Positions 61,324 through 64,000 of a stretch of DNA of 64,000 nt are shown in pieces; position 1 is the stretch's first letter; every line of letters starts with the position of its first letter. Source of the DNA: Collinsella aerofaciens (lineage in GTDB: Bacteria; Actinomycetota; Coriobacteriia; Coriobacteriales; Coriobacteriaceae); assembly GCF_028207065.1 (NCBI RefSeq), contig NZ_JAQLFP010000005.1, positions 19,057-83,056 on the forward strand, read 5' to 3'. The notes beneath the pieces were generated by a model. The model did not search any database. It saw only the letters and a program-made list of their open reading frames with translations, and was not told the DNA's origin. The position numbers and the translations under genes were made by a program.

Positions 61324-62592
61324 CTAGGAACGGTAGTCGCCGTTGATGGAGATGTACTCATGCGTGAGGTCGCAGGTCCACACGGTCGTTGCCGCGTCGC
61401 CTGCGCCCAGGTCGGCCGAGATCACGATCTCGGGCGCCTCAAAACGTCGTAGAGCCTCGTCCTCGTCAAAGGGAACAGTCAGACCGTCGCGACAGACAGG
61501 CATGCCCATCATGTCGATGGAAACGTCTTCCTGATTAAACTTCACGCCGCACTTGCCAAGCGCCATGGCAACGCGGCCCCAGTTGCAGTCGTGGCCGGCG
61601 ATGCAGGTCTTAACGAGCGGCGAGTTGGCAACGGCACGGGCGGCGATATCGGCCTCCTCGTCGTTAGCGGCGCCGGTAACGTTGACCGTAACAAGCTTGG
61701 ATGCGCCCTCACCATCGGCGGCGATATTGCGCGCCAGGCTCTCGCACACCTCGTGCACGGCAAATGCCAACTCGTCAAAGGCATTGGAGCCCTCAACGAT
61801 AGGCTCGGCATCTGCGGCAGCGGCGCCGGAGGCAAGCATGATGCAGGTGTCGTTGGTCGAGGTGTCGGAATCGACCGTTACCTTGTTAAAGGTCTGCTTG
61901 ACGGTCGAGAGCAGCAGGGCATGAAGTGCCGCAGGCTCGACGGGAGCATCGGTGGTGATAACTGCGATCATGGTGGCCATGTTGGGCATGATCATACCCG
62001 AGCCCTTGCACATTCCGCCTACCGTATAGACATTGCCCGCATGACCCGCGGCCTCACTGACGTAGGATACGGCGTACTCCTTGGAGTGCGTGTCGGTCGT
62101 CATGATGGCGCGAGCGGCATCGGCGCCACCGTGGGCGGAGAGCGCCTCGTAGGCAGCAGGAATGGCGGTCTCAAACGTGTCGATCGACAGAATCTGGCCA
62201 ATCACACCCGTGGAGGCAACCAGAATCTGCTGGGGCTCGCAGCCGATGACCTGCGAGGCGATGTTGCACGTCTCGCGCGCGCAGGCAAGGCCCGTCTCGC
62301 CCGTGGCGGCATTCGCGTTGCCGGAGTTGATTGAAACGCCGGCGATGATGCCATAGCCCTTGCCCACACCGCCCAGGTTGGCGCGGCTCACCTGCACAGG
62401 CGCTGCGCAAAAGCGATTGGTCGTAAACACGCCGGCACCGGGACAGGGTTTATCGGGCACGACGAGCGCGTAATCCAAGCGCTCGGGATTCTTGCGAAAA
62501 CCCGCATGAATACCCGCGGCCTTAAAGCCGGCCGCTACCGTAATGCCACCCTCGACGGCACGAATCTTGATATCGAACTGCTCTGTATTCAT
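61324..62592 (-). CDS. argJ: Bifunctional ornithine acetyltransferase / N-acetylglutamate synthase
   Basis: A 422-residue protein that self-cleaves at Ala206-Thr207 (MPNMATM) to give the active two-chain enzyme; Thr207 is the nucleophile. VDSDTSTNDTC and GHDCNWGR are conserved. It recycles acetyl groups between acetylornithine and glutamate. No argA is needed if it is bifunctional. Confidence 0.95.
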   Translation of the reverse strand: MNTEQFDIKIRAVEGGITVAAGFKAAGIHAGFRKNPERLDYALVVPDKPCPGAGVFTTNRFCAAPVQVSRANLGGVGKGYGIIAGVSINSGNANAATGETGLACARETCNIASQVIGCEPQQILVASTGVIGQILSIDTFETAIPAAYEALSAHGGADAARAIMTTDTHSKEYAVSYVSEAAGHAGNVYTVGGMCKGSGMIMPNMATMIAVITTDAPVEPAALHALLLSTVKQTFNKVTVDSDTSTNDTCIMLASGAAAADAEPIVEGSNAFDELAFAVHEVCESLARNIAADGEGASKLVTVNVTGAANDEEADIAARAVANSPLVKTCIAGHDCNWGRVAMALGKCGVKFNQEDVSIDMMGMPVCRDGLTVPFDEDEALRRFEAPEIVISADLGAGDAATTVWTCDLTHEYISINGDYRS

Positions 62593-62726
62593 CGTCCTTA
62601 CGACTCCTTATATCAAACAAAAAACGGACATCGGTTGGTGCGCCATGCCAGTCGTGATCATGAGACCAGCTTAAGAGTGGCGCCCCACTCGATGCCCGAC
62701 TACCAAATCGTTAACAATCGAATGTG

Positions 62727-63797
62727 CTACACCGGGCACGCCACTGTGGGCAAGCCTCGTCGCTCGTCAAAGCCAAAGACGATATTGGCGCATTGGACTG
62801 CTTGGCCCGCAGCGCCCTTGCACAGATTGTCGATGGCGCCCGTCGCCACCAGCACGCCCGCGCGCTTGTTGAGCGCGAGGCCAATCTGGGCGGCGTTGGT
62901 GCCGACGACCGAAGCCGTCTTGGGCTGCTGGCCGGCGTCGAGCACGCGCACAAAGGTGCGTCCAGCGTAGAACTGCTTGTAATAGTCGACAACATCCTCA
63001 AGAGCCAACGTGTCGAGAGCCTGCGGCGCGAGCGGCAGCGTCACCGTGGAGAGCAGACCACGCTTGAGCGGTGCCAGGTGCGGGGTAAAGACGACGCGAT
63101 CGGTCAGGCCCAAGATCTGCTCGATTTCGGGCGTGTGGCGATGCTTGCCCACGCCGTAGGCCTCCAAGTTCTCGTCGGCGCTGCAAAAATGGGTGCGGGC
63201 GTTGCAGGACTTACCGGCGCCCGTCACGCCGCTAATGGCATCGACAATCACGGGGCCGTTCTCGGCCACCCAGCCCGCGCGCACGGCGGGCGCGGCGGCA
63301 AGGCTCGTTGCGGTGGGATAGCAACCGGCGCAAGCGACCAGCACGGGTTTGCCGTCGGCATGGTCGGATGCGGCGGTCTCCAAGTCCTGGCAGAACAGCT
63401 CGGGCAGACCGAAGGCACGGGTCTTGAGCAGCTCGGGGCTCGTATGCTCGGCGGCATACCAAGCCTCAAAAACGGACGCGTCGTTCAGGCGGTAGTCGGC
63501 CGAGAGGTCAATGCAGGAGACGCCCGATGCAAGCAGCGCGGGCACCTGTACCATGGCAGCCGTATGCGGCACGGCAAGAAAAACCGCATCGCAGCTCTTG
63601 AGCTCGGGAGCGCTATGCGTGGTGAAAACCAGATCGCTCACGCCAGCAAAGCTCGGATACACCGCGGACAGCGGCTGGCCGGCATCGGCGTTGGACGTAA
63701 TGGCAGCAAGTTCAAACTCGGGATGACCGAGGACGAGGCGAATGAGCTCGGCTCCGGCATATCCAGCCGCGCCGACGATTCCAACCTTCAAAGACAT
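62727..63797 (-). CDS. argC: N-acetyl-gamma-glutamyl-phosphate reductase
   Basis: A 356-residue NADPH-dependent reductase. The Rossmann motif is GIVGAAGYAGAELIR and the catalytic Cys159 lies in VACAGCYPTAT. ATG behind AAGGAGTCTGAT. It is the first gene of argCJBD, and a candidate ArgR operator lies upstream. Confidence 0.96.
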   Translation of the reverse strand: MSLKVGIVGAAGYAGAELIRLVLGHPEFELAAITSNADAGQPLSAVYPSFAGVSDLVFTTHSAPELKSCDAVFLAVPHTAAMVQVPALLASGVSCIDLSADYRLNDASVFEAWYAAEHTSPELLKTRAFGLPELFCQDLETAASDHADGKPVLVACAGCYPTATSLAAAPAVRAGWVAENGPVIVDAISGVTGAGKSCNARTHFCSADENLEAYGVGKHRHTPEIEQILGLTDRVVFTPHLAPLKRGLLSTVTLPLAPQALDTLALEDVVDYYKQFYAGRTFVRVLDAGQQPKTASVVGTNAAQIGLALNKRAGVLVATGAIDNLCKGAAGQAVQCANIVFGFDERRGLPTVACPV

Positions 63798-63882
63798 ATC
63801 AGACTCCTTGTCTGCGATTTATGCACCGATGCGCATTTCGCAGCGGTCGTTATGAAGTGGGTTGAAACTTTAGCACCAAAAG

Positions 63883-63919
63883 ATGCATGAATACGTAAAT
63901 GGCTTGCATATTCATGCAT
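63883..63919 (-). promoter_or_regulatory. Candidate ArgR operator (ARG boxes) of argCJBD
   Basis: ATGCATGAAT (63883-63892) and its exact inverse ATTCATGCAT (63910-63919) flank TTGCATA; both halves resemble ARG-box half sites (TGAAT / ATTCA). They lie 86-122 bases before the argC start. The remaining bases to 64000 show no gene; a TTGACA near 63954 points out of the window. Confidence 0.55.
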
Positions 63920-64000
63920 TGAAACATTCCCGACACATTCGCTTGAAGGAATTGACAAATGGAGCGGGCCCCGTATTGACCGGCGCTCCTAACGGCGCCG

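Overview
The window looks like a chromosomal segment of a gut member of the Coriobacteriia (high-GC Actinomycetota), most like Collinsella. The reasons are the high GC, the order tRNA-Trp / secE / nusG / rplK / rplA, a fused FeoA-FeoB, the argCJBD order, and a mixture of typical actinobacterial housekeeping genes with Firmicutes-like accessory genes. The genus is an inference. No sequence search was possible.

Layout. 1-6.7 kb (minus): a DNA glycosylase cut by the window edge, a GH13 amylase-like enzyme, an MFS transporter, FeoAB iron uptake, a small unknown protein and an esterase-like hydrolase. 6.9-18.8 kb (plus): a stand-alone PTS IIA, asnS, a WYL-type regulator, an ABC importer of the TrpXYZ kind, MscS, a cytosolic BMP-domain fusion coupled to a metallophosphoesterase, and an ECF sigma factor with its DUF4179 partner. 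19.1-20.6 kb: a dead leucine operon (leuA and leuB fragments) that still carries a leucine-rich leader peptide and attenuator. 20.7-25.2 kb (minus): rplA, rplK, nusG, secE, tRNA-Trp, rpmG, tuf and three tRNAs. 25.5-29.3 kb: a beta-glucoside cassette (RpiR regulator, GH1 6-phospho-beta-glucosidase, PTS IIBC) bordered by repeats and tRNA genes. 30.2-35.8 kb (minus): NYN nuclease, rlmB, cysS, ispF, ispD, disA. 35.9-38.6 kb (plus): a Mn2+ riboswitch with mntP, then hipBA. 38.7-58.0 kb (minus): pepD, clpC, a DUF2798 protein, a ThrE-like exporter, lysS with an extra tRNA-binding domain, greA, tatA, tRNA-Pro, ispE, veg, dtd, rdgB, rph, murI, a HAD hydrolase, murE and asnB. 58.2-58.9 kb: tRNA-Val followed by a gene-free, AT-rich, duplicated integration-like zone. 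58.9-63.8 kb (minus): argCJBD with a candidate ArgR operator.

How the parts connect. The PTS IIBC lacks a IIA domain and the orphan IIA at 6.9 kb could supply it. Three MEP-pathway genes (ispD, ispE, ispF) are present at two places. Peptidoglycan precursors come from murI and murE. Arginine synthesis looks intact while leucine synthesis has been lost here.

The most unusual material is in the intergenic regions. (1) Two arrays of a 15-bp sequence repeated four times in alternating orientation with exactly 25 bp between every pair, at 18972-19106 and 29623-29757. (2) Three large plus-strand hairpins with matching stem architecture and a conserved asymmetric internal loop, at 31811-31909, 31922-32007 and 45854-45952. 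(3) A dispersed family of terminator-like hairpins whose loop carries a GGGGACAGG core. (4) A 215-bp AT-rich element with 28-bp imperfect inverted ends beside tRNA-Val.
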